Positions 63,703-64,000 of a DNA stretch of 64,000 nucleotides are shown here, piece by piece (position 1 is the stretch's first letter; each line of letters starts with the position of its first letter). The position numbers were made by a program, and so were the translations under genes. Location of the stretch: positions 265,297 through 329,296 of the forward strand of contig NZ_JALCZU010000001.1 of assembly GCF_023522835.1 (NCBI RefSeq), read 5' to 3'. The notes beneath the pieces were generated by a model. That model was not told where the DNA came from. It did no database searches and saw only the letters and a program-made list of their open reading frames with translations. This DNA comes from Oceanobacillus saliphilus (GTDB lineage: Bacteria; Bacillota; Bacilli; Bacillales; Amphibacillaceae).

Positions 63703-64000
63703 TTACATCGAACTGACTTCTTGCTGTGTCACATTTTGAGGTGGATCTGATTTTTTTAAAAACTTTTGGATAACCATTGCAATGACAATTACTGTAATTC
63801 CAGCAATATCTGATATTAAACCTGATACCATAAAGAATAGGGCTCCTATTAGGAGAATGGTACGCACATAGATTGGTGCTTTTCTCCCAAAAAACCAGCC
63901 TTGTACAGATGCCGCCAGCAGATATATACCTACAATAGCTGTAACTACTGCAAGGGCAATAGCGCCTGCGGAATCGCTTAACAAGAGTAATTCCGGGCTA
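63703..64000 (-). CDS. C-terminal part of a TRAP-type fused permease (5' end outside window)
   Basis: 99 codons are visible and the frame is open to the window edge. Three hydrophobic segments (AIALAVVTAIVGIYLLAASV, VRTILLIGALFFMVSGLI, IAGITVIVIAMVIQKFLKK) and the text GWFFGRKAPIYVRTILL match the extension found at the end of fused TRAP permeases (DUF3394-type region). The reading frame continues upstream of a chance TTG at 63984 (SPELLLLSDSAG), so this is not a separate 93-residue gene. Full members take up C4-dicarboxylates or other organic acids with a binding protein. The assignment rests on a short region. Confidence 0.7.
   Translation of the reverse strand, partial: SPELLLLSDSAGAIALAVVTAIVGIYLLAASVQGWFFGRKAPIYVRTILLIGALFFMVSGLISDIAGITVIVIAMVIQKFLKKSDPPQNVTQQEVSSM

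Noticed and set aside
63703-63984. Independent 93-residue membrane protein starting at TTG
   Set aside because: The frame is open upstream to the window edge and the text fits the C-terminal region of a fused TRAP permease.

Overview
The window comes from a low-GC, Gram-positive member of the Bacillaceae, probably a salt-tolerant or halophilic type close to Oceanobacillus or Virgibacillus. Support: strong AGGAGG-type ribosome sites, TagO, TagD, TagG/TagH and LytR-CpsA-Psr wall-polymer enzymes, an LPDTA sortase signal, glucose-type PTS proteins, and secreted proteins with very acidic regions. The genus is inference. No rRNA, tRNA, CRISPR array or complete insertion sequence was seen.

Left part (1-10.3 kb): a partial Rpn-type nuclease, a NERD-domain protein, a heptad coiled-coil protein, an EamA permease, an LPDTA-anchored surface protein, an O-antigen-ligase-like membrane protein with a TPR tail, and a small unknown protein. 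The gaps hold arrays of 21-bp direct repeats. 10.3-16.3 kb: an amino-sugar operon (PTS IICB, NanE, NagA, NagB), a divergent MurR/RpiR regulator with a clear promoter and operator between them, and a PTS IIA protein. 16.3-20.8 kb: nadE lies between two arrays of a 52-bp repeat whose units each contain an inverted repeat; a second NERD protein follows.

21-31 kb: wall-polymer assembly and turnover. Two LCP transferases flank TagD, which appears to use an AUU start codon. Next come a TagO-like initiating transferase and two large hydrolases (glucosaminidase and amidase), each with seven peptidoglycan-binding repeats.

31-57 kb, almost all on the minus strand, is the most unusual region. GalU and UDP-glucose dehydrogenase would supply UDP-glucuronate. 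Three small glycosyltransferases, a TagG-like permease and a tandem two-ATPase TagH-like protein follow, then two large GT2 proteins. After these come six ATP-grasp ligases in a row: one TupA-like, four CphA-like proteins fused to acylphosphatase-like domains, and one of the sugar-transfer type. The region ends with a protein made of alpha/beta hydrolase, CapA-like and SGNH hydrolase domains. I infer a machine for an exported glycopolymer carrying amino-acid or peptide groups, comparable in concept to teichuronopeptide. The product cannot be read from sequence.

57-64 kb: a second nucleotide-sugar dehydrogenase, a small exported coiled-coil protein, a glycerophosphodiesterase-like protein with altered motif residues, a secreted choice-of-anchor I protein, an SLC13 anion transporter, and the C-terminus of a TRAP-type permease cut by the window edge.
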